Assembly (NCBI RefSeq): GCF_014203715.1 | Contig: NZ_JACHJP010000018.1 | Coordinates: 1-50,542 of the forward strand | Source: Streptosporangium saharense | GTDB taxonomy: Bacteria; Actinomycetota; Actinomycetes; Streptosporangiales; Streptosporangiaceae | Length of the DNA stretch: 50,542 bases | Direction: 5' to 3' | Part shown: piece after piece, positions 7,115 to 15,949 of the stretch | Position numbering within the stretch: position 1 is the first letter of the stretch | How the letters are laid out: every line of letters starts with the position of its first letter | Made by a program: the position numbers and the translations under genes | Notes under the pieces: model-generated | Told to the model about the DNA's origin: nothing | The model's database searches: none | What the model saw: only the letters and a program-made list of their open reading frames with translations

Positions 7115-9209
7115 GGCCGACCACGATCAGGGCGTCGGCTGCGTACACCGCGTCGTCGGCGACGCGCAGCGGGTTCACGTCCACCTCGGCCACCTCGGGA
7201 AGTTCGAGGGCCAGGTCGCCGAGACCGGTCATGACCTGGGCTATCGCGTCCTGTTCGGCGTCGGACAGGCCGCGCCGCCCGGTCACCAGGCGTCCGCCGA
7301 GCAGGTCCCGCAGCGCCGCGCGGGCGGTTTCTGCGTCGAACGGCGGGCGCAGCAGTACGGCCTCGCTGAGCACCTCGACGAGCACGCCGCCGAGGCCGAG
7401 CGCGACCATCGGCCCGAAGACGGGGTCGCGGTTGACGCCGCAGGTCAGTTCCATCCTGGCGGGCACCATCCGCTGGACGAGCACGCCCTCGACGCGGGCG
7501 TCCGGTTCGCGGGCGGCGACCTCGTCGAGCATCTCCAGGTATCCGGCCCTGACCGCGTCCGCCCCGCGCAGCCCGAGCCTGATCGCCCCGGCGTCGGACT
7601 TGTGCGGAAGCTGGTAGCTCATCACCTTGAGCGCCACGGCGCCGCCGATCCGTTCGGCCGCCTCGATCGCGGCCTCGACGCTCGTCACCTGCTCCTCGGG
7701 GGTGACGGGCACGCCGTACTCGGCCAAAATCCGTTTGCCCGTCGATTCGAGCAGCGTCGTCTCCGTCCCGGCCCCGGCCAGCAGGGCGCGGACCCGGCCG
7801 ATCCGTCCGGCGTCGGGGACGAACCCGGTCTCGGGGAGGGGGCCGCGGCGCGACTGCCGTACGAGAGCGGCGAGGGCGACCATGGCGCGGCGCGGGTCGG
7901 TGTAGGTCGGCACCCCGGCCTCCTGGAACTGCTCGCTCCAGGCGGTGGACAGGATCGCGACGGGTTTGTCGGTCCCGCCGTACATCTCGACGATCGCGTC
8001 GTTCGCGGGGCCCGGCCTGGCCCAGGTGACGGCGGCGACCATGTCGGCCGAGGGGCTGCCCGCCACGGAGAACAGCACCTTCCGGTACGCCTCGGGCATG
8101 GCGGTGGTCTGCGCGGTGGTGTCCACGGGGTTGACGGTGCTGCCGTAGAACGGCACCGGCATCTTCTCGGCCAGCGAGCGCTGCTCCTCCTCGGGCAGCA
8201 CCGGCACCGAGAGCCCGGCCAGGCCCGCCTCGTCGGCGAGCAGCACCCCGGCCCCTCCCGAGGAGGTCATCACCACGACCCGGTCGCCCCTGGCGCGGCG
8301 GCCATCCTGGAAGATCGTGCCCAGGTCGAGCAGTTCCTCCATGGTCGAGGCGACGAACACGCCGTACTGCTGACAGACCGCGTCGAGCACCCGCGCGGAG
8401 CCGACGATCGAGGCGGTGTGGCTCATCGCCGCCCGCGCGGCCTCCTCGGAACGTCCCGCCTTGAGCAGCACCAGCGGTTTGTCCAGTTCGGCGGCCCGGC
8501 GGGCGGTCTCGACGAAGACCTCCGGGTTGCGCAGCGTCTCGGCGAAGGACAGCAGCACCCCGACCTCGGGCCGTTCCACGAGGTGGCGCAGCACGTTGGC
8601 CACGTTCACGTCGGACTCGTTGCCGGTGGAGACGAACCAGCCGAGCCTGAGCCCGGCGAGCACCGCCTTGTTGGTGATGTAGGAGCCGAAGCCGCCGCTC
8701 TGCGAGACCAGGGCCACCGGTCCCGGCGTGGGCAGCGGCTCGTCCACGGTGACCATGAAGTTGGCCATCACGCCGCCGTGGGCGTTCATGTATCCGATGC
8801 AGTTGGGGCCGATGACGCGGATCCCGGTCTCCCTGGCGACCGCGGTCAGCCGGTCCTGCAGGGCGCGTCCCTCGGGCCCGGCCTCGGCGAAGCCGGAGGT
8901 GATGACGGTGGCGCCGCCGACGCCCCTGGCCGCACACGCGGCGACCACGTCCACGACGGCCGGGGCGGGCACGGCGATCACCGCCATGTCCACGGCCTCG
9001 GGCAGGTCGGCGACGCTGCGGTAGGCCGTGCGCCCCTGGACGACCTCGTCCCTGGGGTGGACGGGGTGCACCTCGCCGGGGAAGGCGCGCAGCAGGTTGG
9101 CGAAGACGGTGCCGCCGATCCGGGTCGGGCTGTTGGAGGCGCCGACCATCGCGATCGAACGGGGGGAAAGGAGCCGGTCGAGTGGGGAGCGGGTTTCTTC
9201 TGTCGTCAT
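7107..9209 (-). CDS. Acyl-CoA synthetase, NDP-forming (acetate-CoA ligase family)
   Basis: A 700-residue single-chain NDP-forming acyl-CoA synthetase. Domain order: CoA-binding Rossmann domain (about 10-140, with MVGASNSPTRIGG), succinyl-CoA-ligase-like domain with the phospho-histidine loop SHTASIVG (His264), then a C-terminal ATP-grasp region that includes the ALKVMSYQLPHKSDAGAI segment near 510. It makes an acyl-CoA from a carboxylate, CoA and ATP or GTP, or runs in reverse to conserve energy. The ATG was chosen because it overlaps the CoA-transferase stop (ATGA). With the class III CoA-transferase upstream it gives the operon two ways to activate or recycle acyl groups. No AMP-forming FadD-type ligase is seen. 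Confidence 0.9.
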   Translation of the reverse strand: MTTEETRSPLDRLLSPRSIAMVGASNSPTRIGGTVFANLLRAFPGEVHPVHPRDEVVQGRTAYRSVADLPEAVDMAVIAVPAPAVVDVVAACAARGVGGATVITSGFAEAGPEGRALQDRLTAVARETGIRVIGPNCIGYMNAHGGVMANFMVTVDEPLPTPGPVALVSQSGGFGSYITNKAVLAGLRLGWFVSTGNESDVNVANVLRHLVERPEVGVLLSFAETLRNPEVFVETARRAAELDKPLVLLKAGRSEEAARAAMSHTASIVGSARVLDAVCQQYGVFVASTMEELLDLGTIFQDGRRARGDRVVVMTSSGGAGVLLADEAGLAGLSVPVLPEEEQRSLAEKMPVPFYGSTVNPVDTTAQTTAMPEAYRKVLFSVAGSPSADMVAAVTWARPGPANDAIVEMYGGTDKPVAILSTAWSEQFQEAGVPTYTDPRRAMVALAALVRQSRRGPLPETGFVPDAGRIGRVRALLAGAGTETTLLESTGKRILAEYGVPVTPEEQVTSVEAAIEAAERIGGAVALKVMSYQLPHKSDAGAIRLGLRGADAVRAGYLEMLDEVAAREPDARVEGVLVQRMVPARMELTCGVNRDPVFGPMVALGLGGVLVEVLSEAVLLRPPFDAETARAALRDLLGGRLVTGRRGLSDAEQDAIAQVMTGLGDLALELPEVAEVDVNPLRVADDAVYAADALIVVGHG

Positions 9210-10393
9210 GACGCGGTCACCCCTGGCGGGTCGATGGTCGTTGTGGGGGGTAGTGCGCGGCCTGCCGAAGCCGAAGCCGGGGTCGGGGCCTGGGCGGAGA
9301 GCAGGGCGTTGTGCGCGCCCAGGTGTGGGGCGGGGGCAGGGGCGGGCGTGTCGTAGCCGCTCAGCCGCAGTGGCTGGCGCACGTAATGCCCACCCCCGTC
9401 CGCCAGGTCCCCTACGGTGCCCCGGGCCACCACCTGGGGGTCGGCGAGCGCCTCCCGCAGCCGGTGGACTGGGCTGGCCGGGACGCCGACCCGGTCGAAC
9501 GTCTCCTGCCAGTGCGCCCTGGGCCGGGTGGCCAGGGCGGCGGCCAGGTCCGCGACCAGTTCCTCGCTCCGCGCCAAACGTTCTGCCTGGCGCAGTTCCG
9601 CGTGCCCGGTCAGGCCGGTCGCCCGGCACAGCGTGGTCCAGAAGTGGTCCTCGAAGCCGATGCCGAGCGCGAGCGGCAGCCCGTCGGCGCACCGGTAGAT
9701 CCCGTATCCGGGCTCGCGCCCCGGTGTCTCCACCGGGCCGCCGTTGAGCACGGGTTCCAGACGGAGTGTGAGGATCGCCAGGAGCGCCTCGTGGGTGGAC
9801 ATGTCCACGTGGGTGCCCCTGCCGGTCGTGGCCCTGCCAAGCAGTCCGGCGAGCGCGCCGAGTGCCGCGTACAGGGCGCCGACGACGGCTCCCGCCTCCA
9901 GGTCGGGGGGCGGGATCACCGTCTCCGGCCGGTCGCACAGGCCGTCGAGCAGCCCGGCCACCGCCTGGAACATCAGGTCGTGGCCTGGACGGTCCCGGTA
10001 CGGCCCGGCCTGCCCGAATCCGGAGATCGACACGTAGACCAGGCCCGGGTTGAAGGCGCTGAGCCGGGGGTAGCCGAGGCCGAAGCGCTCCATCGTGCCG
10101 GGCCGGTAGGCCTCGAACAGCACGTCGGCGGTCCCGGCGAGCCGCAGCGCGGCCTCCTGGTCCTCCGGCCGTTTGAGGTCCAGGGTGACCGAGCGTTTTC
10201 CCCGGTTGAGCGCGTCGAACATGGCGCCCTGGGCGCGGGCCGGGTCGCCGGTGCCCGGCCGTTCGACCACGATCACGTCCGCGCCGAGGTCGGCGAGCAG
10301 CATCGTCGCGTACGGACCCTGATAGAGCGGGGCGAAGGTGACGATCCGGGTGCCGTCGAGCGGCCCGCGTCCCGAGGCGGCCGTCATCGTCAA
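9206..10393 (-). CDS. CoA-transferase family III (CaiB/BaiF)
   Basis: A 395-residue class III CoA-transferase. RIVTFAPLYQGPYATMLLADLGADV is its N-terminal Rossmann start, here abbreviated to ADLGADVIVVERPGTGD near residues 35-50. The catalytic aspartate is in PGHDLMFQ (Asp139), where the family forms its acyl-anhydride intermediate. It moves CoA between a donor acyl-CoA and the pathway acid. The first possible start is a TTG forming TTGA with the SDR stop; an ATG six bases inside (10387) is equally possible. Direct translational coupling with the SDR and the acyl-CoA synthetase places it in the substrate-activation step. Confidence 0.88.
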   Translation of the reverse strand: MTMTAASGRGPLDGTRIVTFAPLYQGPYATMLLADLGADVIVVERPGTGDPARAQGAMFDALNRGKRSVTLDLKRPEDQEAALRLAGTADVLFEAYRPGTMERFGLGYPRLSAFNPGLVYVSISGFGQAGPYRDRPGHDLMFQAVAGLLDGLCDRPETVIPPPDLEAGAVVGALYAALGALAGLLGRATTGRGTHVDMSTHEALLAILTLRLEPVLNGGPVETPGREPGYGIYRCADGLPLALGIGFEDHFWTTLCRATGLTGHAELRQAERLARSEELVADLAAALATRPRAHWQETFDRVGVPASPVHRLREALADPQVVARGTVGDLADGGGHYVRQPLRLSGYDTPAPAPAPHLGAHNALLSAQAPTPASASAGRALPPTTTIDPPGVTAS

Positions 10394-11136
10394 CGCACCA
10401 TCATCCCGCCGCCGTCCACCGAGATCACCTGGCCGGTGACGTAGCTGGAGGCCGCGGAGGCGAGGTAGACGAAGGTCGGCGCGATCTCCTCGGGTTCGGC
10501 GTAGCGGCGTAGCGGCAGCCGTTTGATCCCGTCGGCGAAGCGCGGGTCGGTACGGACCTTGAGGGTCATCTCGGTGGCCGCCGTGGGGGCGACCGCGTTG
10601 ACGAGGATGTTGTAGCGGCCCAGCTCACGCGCCGCCGAGCGCATCATGCCGAGCATCCCGGACTTCGCCGAGGCGTAGTTGACCTGCCCGATGGAGCCGT
10701 TCTGCGCGGTCGAGGAGGAGGTGAAGACGATCCTGCCGCTCTCGCGTTCGATCATGTCGTGCACCACGGCTTGCAACCAGTAGAACGAGCCTGACAGGTG
10801 CACCGCGATGACCTGGTCCCACTGCTCGTCGGTCATCTTGTGCAGCATGGCGGGCCGGGTGACGCCCGCGTTGCTCACCAGGATGTCGATCGGCCCGTAG
10901 GCCTCCTTCACCTCGGCCGCGGCCCGGTTGACCTCGTCCCTGCTCGACACGTCGCACGGTACGGCCAGCGCCTGGCCGCCCCGCGCGCGGATGCCCTCGG
11001 CGACCTTCTCGGCGTCCTCGGCGAGCACGTCCACGACCGCGACCCGCGCGCCCTCTGCGGCGTAGGCCTCCGCGACGGCTCTGCCGATTCCCTGGGCCGC
11101 GCCGGTCACGACGGCGACCCTGTCCTGCAACTGCAT
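10390..11136 (-). CDS. SDR-family oxidoreductase (FabG-like)
   Basis: A 248-residue classical short-chain dehydrogenase. The NAD(P)-binding motif TGAAQGIG lies at about 10-17, NAG in the SNAG segment near 88, and the catalytic triad is Ser of TSSSTA and YASAK near 150. An aspartate at the end of beta-2 (VVDVL) suggests NAD+ preference. The start has AGGAG at good spacing. It is 17 bases from livF and overlaps the CoA-transferase. The probable role is oxidation or reduction of a beta-hydroxy or beta-keto intermediate. The C-terminus (YVTGQVISVDGGGMMV) is canonical. Confidence 0.9.
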   Translation of the reverse strand: MQLQDRVAVVTGAAQGIGRAVAEAYAAEGARVAVVDVLAEDAEKVAEGIRARGGQALAVPCDVSSRDEVNRAAAEVKEAYGPIDILVSNAGVTRPAMLHKMTDEQWDQVIAVHLSGSFYWLQAVVHDMIERESGRIVFTSSSTAQNGSIGQVNYASAKSGMLGMMRSAARELGRYNILVNAVAPTAATEMTLKVRTDPRFADGIKRLPLRRYAEPEEIAPTFVYLASAASSYVTGQVISVDGGGMMVR

Positions 11137-11153
11137 TGCCTTGCTCCTGTCCC

Positions 11154-11903
11154 TCACCGGTTGTCCGTGGTCAGCCGTTCGCCCGACCGGCCCAGATACA
11201 CCTCGCGGATGACGGCACCGTCGTCGAAACCGGCCTTGGGGCCCGAGGTGACGACGCGCCCGTTCTCCATCACCACCACGTCGTCGGCTATGGCCAGCGC
11301 GTTCTCCACCCGCTGCTCGACGAGCAGGATGGACAGCCCCTCGTCGCGCAGCGCGGCGACCATCGTCAGGACCTCGTCCACGATGGCCGGGGCCAGGCCC
11401 GCCGAGGGCTCGTCGAGCATCAGCAGCTTCGGTCCCGGCATCAGCGCCTGGCCGATGGCGAGCATCTGCTGCTGGCCGCCCGACAGGCTGCCCGCGGGGG
11501 CCCTGCGCCGCTCGGCGAGTATGGGGAAGCGCTGGTAGGCCTGTTCGAGCGCGGCACGCCTGGCCGTGCTGCGCAGGCCGAGGCCGCCGAGCGCGTAGCC
11601 GCCGAGCAGCAGGTTCTCCTCGACCGTGCGGGCGTGGAAGACGCGTTTGTTCTCCTGCACCAGGGCCAGCCCGGCGCGGACCCTGCGGTGCGCGGGGACG
11701 CCACCGAGGTCCTTGCCGTCGAGCGTGACCGTGCCCTGGCTGACGGTCGGCAGCAGTCCCGCGACCGCGCACAGCAGCGACGTTTTGCCCGCGCCGTTGC
11801 GTCCGAGCACGACGGTCGTACGGCCAGGCCGTACCGCGACGTCGACTCCCCACAGCACGCGCAGGTCTCCGTACCCACCGGTGACTCCTACGGCGGACAG
11901 CAT
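11154..11903 (-). CDS. Branched-chain-amino-acid-type ABC transporter ATPase (LivF-like)
   Basis: A 249-residue ABC ATPase of the LivF type. Walker A is GRNGAGKTS, the signature is LSGGQQQMLAIGQAL and Walker B is LLMLDEPSAGL. It is the second ATPase of a Liv/HAAT importer. The ATG at 11903 is six bases after GGGAGG and shares its A with the preceding stop (TGATG); a GTG three bases earlier is also possible. It stands directly after the fused LivM-LivG gene. In catabolic operons this importer class often carries aromatic or branched carboxylates, not amino acids, which fits the acyl-CoA genes that follow. Confidence 0.9.
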   Translation of the reverse strand: MLSAVGVTGGYGDLRVLWGVDVAVRPGRTTVVLGRNGAGKTSLLCAVAGLLPTVSQGTVTLDGKDLGGVPAHRRVRAGLALVQENKRVFHARTVEENLLLGGYALGGLGLRSTARRAALEQAYQRFPILAERRRAPAGSLSGGQQQMLAIGQALMPGPKLLMLDEPSAGLAPAIVDEVLTMVAALRDEGLSILLVEQRVENALAIADDVVVMENGRVVTSGPKAGFDDGAVIREVYLGRSGERLTTDNR

Positions 11904-13735
11904 CACCGACCTCCCTTCCGTGTCGCGGGCTCAGTGGCCTCGTCGTCGGTGGCGCCGGTGTACTCGGCGAGCACCCGGCGGTCGGCCTGGATCTCCGCCG
12001 GGGTGCCGGTGGCGATCAGTTGGCCCTGGCTCAGCACGTGGATGCGGTCGGCCAGCTTGAGCACCAGCGGGAAGTTGTGCTCGACGAGGATCACGGTGCC
12101 GCCCGCGGCGCGGATCATCTCGATCGCCCGTTCGAGCACCACCAGGTCGCTCTCGTCGAGACCGGAGCCGACCTCGTCGAAGAGGAAGACCCGGGGTCCG
12201 GCGGCGAGCGAGCGGGCCACCTCGACGAGCCTGCGGGTGCCCAGGGCGAGCGAGTTGACGGGCCGGTCGGCGACGTCCTCGATGCCCAGCAGCCGCAGCA
12301 GCGCGTACGCCTCGGCGTCGTCGGCCGCGTACCCGCGCCGGAAGGCGGGCAGCCGCAGCACCGCCGCGAGCAGCCCCACCCGGTGGGTGACGTATCTCCC
12401 GGTGGCGACGAACGCCAGGGTGCTCATGTGCTGGGGGATCAACGGCGTCTGGAAGGTCCTGGCCACCCCCAACCTCGCGATCCGGTACGGCGCCCGCCCG
12501 CCGACCTGCTCCTCGTCCAGCAGCAGCCGTCCGCCCGAGGGCCTGTAGAAGCCGCAGATGAGGTTGAGCAGGGTCGTCTTGCCCGAGCCGTTCGGGCCGA
12601 TCAGGGCGGTCACCTCGCCGGGACGCGCCTCGACGGAGACGTCCTGGAGGGCCTTGTTGCCGCCGAAGGACTTGCTCAGCCCCTCGGTCCGCAGCACCGC
12701 GCCGTCCAGCCGTCCGAGGTGCGGCTCCCGCCCCTCCGAGGCGGCGGCGGCCTTCGCGGAGGGCCTGTTCTGCGGCAGCCAGCCCCTGCGGCAGGCCGCG
12801 GCGACGCCGTCGTGGAAGAGCCCGGCCAGTCCCCTGTTGAACAGCACCCCGGCCAGCAGCAGGAAGGCGCCGTAGATGACGAGTTGCCAGTCCTGGAACT
12901 GGGTGAAGGTCTGCTGGCCGAGCTGCATGACCGCCGCTCCGGCGAGCGCGCCGTACACCGAGGTCGAGCCGCCGACGACGGAGGCGGCCAGCACGCTGAG
13001 CGCCAGGGCGAAGGTGAAGGTCTCCGGCGCGATGAAGCCGTCGAGCATCGAGAACAGCGCCCCGGCCAGGGCGGCGGGGATCGCGCCGACGACGTAGACG
13101 AGCAGTTTCAGCCGGTAGACCGACACGCCCAGCATGGAGGCCAGGATCGGGCTCTGCCGCAGGACCAGGAACATGTTGCCGTGCCTGGACAGCAGCAGGT
13201 TGCGGGCGACGGCGAACCACAGGCCGGTGACCACGAGGATCAGGATGTAGAGCCGGTCGCCGGTGATCTCGGCGCCGAACAGCGTCGGGACCGCGGCGGC
13301 CAGGCCGAGCGTGCCACCGGTGAAGTGTTCGAAGACGTCGATCAGGTTGGGCACGAGGATGACGAGGAAGAAAGTCACCATCGCCAGCGACCAGCCGCCG
13401 AGTCTCAGCCCGGGGACGCCGGTCACCAGCCCGACCACGACCGCCGCGAGGACCGCCGCCGCCAGGGCCAGCGTCACGTCCGTCATGCCGAGCCGTACGC
13501 CCAGGTAACCGGCGACGTAGGCGCCGACCGCGTAGAGGGCGACCTGGCCCATGGCCAGCTCCCCCGCGTAGCCGAGGACGACGTTCAGACCGCTGACGAG
13601 CAGGCTCAGGATCGCGATCAGCATCACCGTGCGCGACCAGTAGGAGTTGATCAGGCCCGTTCCCGGCCCGGCGAGCAGGAGGAGCAGCAGGATCGGGACG
13701 CCCAGCGGGCGGAGGCGGTTGACGACTGCGGCCAT
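11903..13735 (-). CDS. Fused LivM-LivG: ABC permease with C-terminal ATPase
   Basis: A 610-residue fusion of an inner-membrane permease and an ABC ATPase. Residues 1 to about 300 are the LivM permease, with around nine hydrophobic helices and the family segment GYAGELAMGQ. After a polar linker rich in Ala, Lys and Glu (about 310-340), residues 345-600 are the LivG ATPase with GPNGSGKTT, VARTFQTP and FDEVGSGLD. The classic LSGGQ signature is altered to NSLALGTRR. No stop or frameshift lies between the halves. The ATG starts two bases after the LivH stop. Fused forms exist in actinobacteria but are a minority. Confidence 0.9.
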   Translation of the reverse strand: MAAVVNRLRPLGVPILLLLLLAGPGTGLINSYWSRTVMLIAILSLLVSGLNVVLGYAGELAMGQVALYAVGAYVAGYLGVRLGMTDVTLALAAAVLAAVVVGLVTGVPGLRLGGWSLAMVTFFLVILVPNLIDVFEHFTGGTLGLAAAVPTLFGAEITGDRLYILILVVTGLWFAVARNLLLSRHGNMFLVLRQSPILASMLGVSVYRLKLLVYVVGAIPAALAGALFSMLDGFIAPETFTFALALSVLAASVVGGSTSVYGALAGAAVMQLGQQTFTQFQDWQLVIYGAFLLLAGVLFNRGLAGLFHDGVAAACRRGWLPQNRPSAKAAAASEGREPHLGRLDGAVLRTEGLSKSFGGNKALQDVSVEARPGEVTALIGPNGSGKTTLLNLICGFYRPSGGRLLLDEEQVGGRAPYRIARLGVARTFQTPLIPQHMSTLAFVATGRYVTHRVGLLAAVLRLPAFRRGYAADDAEAYALLRLLGIEDVADRPVNSLALGTRRLVEVARSLAAGPRVFLFDEVGSGLDESDLVVLERAIEMIRAAGGTVILVEHNFPLVLKLADRIHVLSQGQLIATGTPAEIQADRRVLAEYTGATDDEATEPATRKGGR

Positions 13736-13737
13736 GG

Positions 13738-14604
13738 CTAAACCCGCCGTTCGAGCGCGGCGCCGAACAGGCCGCGCGGTCGTAGGAAGAGGATCAGCAG
13801 GAACACCCCGAAGACCACGAGCTGCGGGTAGGCCGCGCCGATGTAGCGCACCGCGAAGGCGTAGATGAGCCCGGTCGCGAAGCCGCCGATCAGACCGCCG
13901 AGCTGGCTGCCCGAGCCGCCGATCGCTATCGCCACGAAGCCGAACAGCGCCAGCGCGTGCCCGAGGTCGAAGACCGCGTAGGTGCGCGCCCCGACCAGCA
14001 GCCCGAACGCCCCGGCGATGGCCCCGGCGAGCACGAAGGCGCCGACGCCGAGCAGCCGCACGTTGATGCCCCTGGCCGAGGCCGCCTGCCGGTCCTCGGC
14101 GGAGGCGAGCGAGGCGAGCCCGACGAGGGTGTGCCTGGTCCACAGGTGCAGGCCGACGCCGAGCAGCAGGGTCAGCCCGATGAGGGCCAGGTCGACCGGC
14201 CTGACCGCGCCGCCGAGCAGGGTCAGCGGCCGGTCGGGCAGGCCGGAGGGGACGGTCAGCGGCTGCCTTCCCCAGATCGCCGCGGCCAGGCCGTCCAGGA
14301 TCGTCGCGGCGCCGACCGTGGTGATCAGGGCGCCGTGCGCGTCCGAGCGGCCGAGGAGGGGCCGGATCGCGACCCGCTCCTCGATCAGCGCGATCGCCGC
14401 CGTTCCCGCCGCCGCCAGCAGCACGGTCGGTACGGCGGGCAGCCCGAGGGTGACCGCCCCGGTGTAGGCCAGGAAGGTGCCGACCATCAGGAGCTGGGCG
14501 TGGGCGAAGTTGAACGTGCCCGAGGCCAGCAGCACCACGTTGTAGCCGATCGCGACCAGCGAGTAGATCGCGCCTGTCGCCAGGCCCGCCCATACCGTCG
14601 TCAT
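13738..14604 (-). CDS. Branched-chain-amino-acid-type ABC transporter permease (LivH-like)
   Basis: A 288-residue permease of the LivH type with about eight hydrophobic helices. It begins MTTVWAGLATGAIYSLVAIG and contains the FNFAHAQLLMVG segment typical of LivH. It would pair with the LivM half of the fusion to form the membrane channel. The ATG has TGAGG upstream and lies seven bases after livK. The end LRPRGLFG is the usual LivH C-terminus. Confidence 0.9.
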   Translation of the reverse strand: MTTVWAGLATGAIYSLVAIGYNVVLLASGTFNFAHAQLLMVGTFLAYTGAVTLGLPAVPTVLLAAAGTAAIALIEERVAIRPLLGRSDAHGALITTVGAATILDGLAAAIWGRQPLTVPSGLPDRPLTLLGGAVRPVDLALIGLTLLLGVGLHLWTRHTLVGLASLASAEDRQAASARGINVRLLGVGAFVLAGAIAGAFGLLVGARTYAVFDLGHALALFGFVAIAIGGSGSQLGGLIGGFATGLIYAFAVRYIGAAYPQLVVFGVFLLILFLRPRGLFGAALERRV

Positions 14605-14611
14605 CGTCGCC

Positions 14612-15853
14612 TCACGCCTTGCCGGGGGCGTAGAAGCCGTCGCCGTCGTAGGCGCCGGGCGCGACGTACTGGAAGGTGTCGGCTCCCGCGGTCGGGAAGT
14701 GGTCGGTGCCGGAGTAGGCGTACTGGAGGTACTGGCCGGAGGGTCCTGCGTTGAACCACAGCGGCGCGCCGGTCGGCTTGGCGAGGCTCTCCAGGGCGGC
14801 CTTGAGCTTGTCCGGCTCGGTTGACTTGGCCTGTCTGGCGGCGTACACGACCACGGCGAGGGCGTCGTGGCCGGTGGAGTACAGGCCCCAGCCGGTGCTG
14901 GACATCCCGGAGGCCGCGGGGCTCGCCTTGATCTTGGCGATGAAGTCGGCAAGGCCGGGGTGGTGCTCGCTGGTGGACAGCGTGGCGGAGGAGAAGACCA
15001 CGTTGACACCCTTGAGCTGGTCGGCGCCGAGGTTCTTCAGGTAGGGGAAGCTGGAGGCGAGCTGGTCGCAGTAGGTGGGGATCTCCCAGCCGATCTGGGC
15101 CCTGCTGCGCATCGCGTAGAGCGCGGCGGTGCCGTAGCCGTTGAGCACCAGCGCGTCGGGGTTCTGCGAGCGGAGCTGGTTGAGCTGCGAGGTCATGTCC
15201 AGCGAGGTCGCCTCGTAGCGGGCCTCGACGAACTCCATGCCCGCGCCCTGGACGGCCTCCTTGTAGATCGCCGCTGAGCTCTGGCCTGTGGCGTCGTTGG
15301 AGTACAGCATGGCGATCTTCTTGTGGCCCTTGGCGGTCGCGGCCGAGACCAGGGCGGGGGCGTAGTCCTTGCCGGGTGAGGAGACGCCGAAGTGGTAGGG
15401 GTACTTGGCCGGGTCGTTGAGCAGCGTGCTGACGGTGCCGCCGACGGACAGGATCTTCTGCCGGGTCAGGATGGGCAGCAGGGACAGCGAGACCGCGCTC
15501 GATCCGCCGGGGTAGACCAGGTCGGGCTTGCCGCCTGAGGCAAGGCGCTGCTGGAGCAGGCTGACGGCCTTGGTCGGGTCGTTCTGGTCGTTGGCCGTCT
15601 CGACGACGATCTTGCGGCCCTCGATGCCGCCCGAGGCGTTGAACTCCTCGGCGGCGATCTTGATGCCCGCGTCCAGGCTGGCGTTGTTGGTGGAGACGGC
15701 GCCCGAGTAGTCGCCGGTGAAGTACACGATGAAGGGCTTGGCACCGCCATCGGAACCGGAAGCGGTGTCGCTCGTGTCGCCGCACGCGGCGAGGGGAAGC
15801 GTCACCATCACGATGGTCAGTAACGTCGCGAAACGAGTGTGCCGTTGTTTCAT
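14612..15853 (-). CDS. Liv-type ABC transporter substrate-binding lipoprotein (LivK-like)
   Basis: A 413-residue periplasmic-type binding protein (type I fold, Peripla_BP_6). The signal peptide has a lipobox LPLAAC with the lipidated Cys24, so the mature protein is tethered outside the membrane. It then reads FIVYFTGDYSG and alternates Rossmann-like segments through the whole length. The start has GGAGG eight bases upstream. It is the first gene of its transcription unit, with a perfect operator palindrome 34 bases before the start. Substrate is unknown. Given the operon, a carboxylic acid that becomes a CoA ester is more likely than leucine. Confidence 0.9.
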   Translation of the reverse strand: MKQRHTRFATLLTIVMVTLPLAACGDTSDTASGSDGGAKPFIVYFTGDYSGAVSTNNASLDAGIKIAAEEFNASGGIEGRKIVVETANDQNDPTKAVSLLQQRLASGGKPDLVYPGGSSAVSLSLLPILTRQKILSVGGTVSTLLNDPAKYPYHFGVSSPGKDYAPALVSAATAKGHKKIAMLYSNDATGQSSAAIYKEAVQGAGMEFVEARYEATSLDMTSQLNQLRSQNPDALVLNGYGTAALYAMRSRAQIGWEIPTYCDQLASSFPYLKNLGADQLKGVNVVFSSATLSTSEHHPGLADFIAKIKASPAASGMSSTGWGLYSTGHDALAVVVYAARQAKSTEPDKLKAALESLAKPTGAPLWFNAGPSGQYLQYAYSGTDHFPTAGADTFQYVAPGAYDGDGFYAPGKA

Positions 15854-15887
15854 TACGGCCTCCTCAGCCGAGTGGGGGAACCTGCGA

Positions 15888-15902
15888 CTGAATGACATTC
15901 AG
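15888..15902. promoter_or_regulatory. TetR operator 1 (CTGAATGACATTCAG), livK promoter region
   Basis: A perfect 7-1-7 palindrome CTGAATG-A-CATTCAG in the gap between the livK start (15853) and the end of the first acyl-CoA dehydrogenase gene (15950). It matches three other copies around the tetR gene. Position suggests that it overlaps the -10 region of a promoter for the livK-to-MFS transcript, so TetR binding would block it. Confidence 0.8.
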
Positions 15903-15949
15903 GGGGTGTTCGATGATCTTGAAGCCGGTGGGTGGAACGTTCCTCGGGC

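Noticed and set aside
7113..9356. Long open frame on the plus strand opposite the acyl-CoA synthetase
   Set aside because: Its sequence is Gly/Arg/His-rich with no family pattern; it is the expected antisense shadow of a GC-rich gene. The same applies to the long minus-strand frame opposite secA2 (22523-24907) and to 29309-31483 opposite the catalase.
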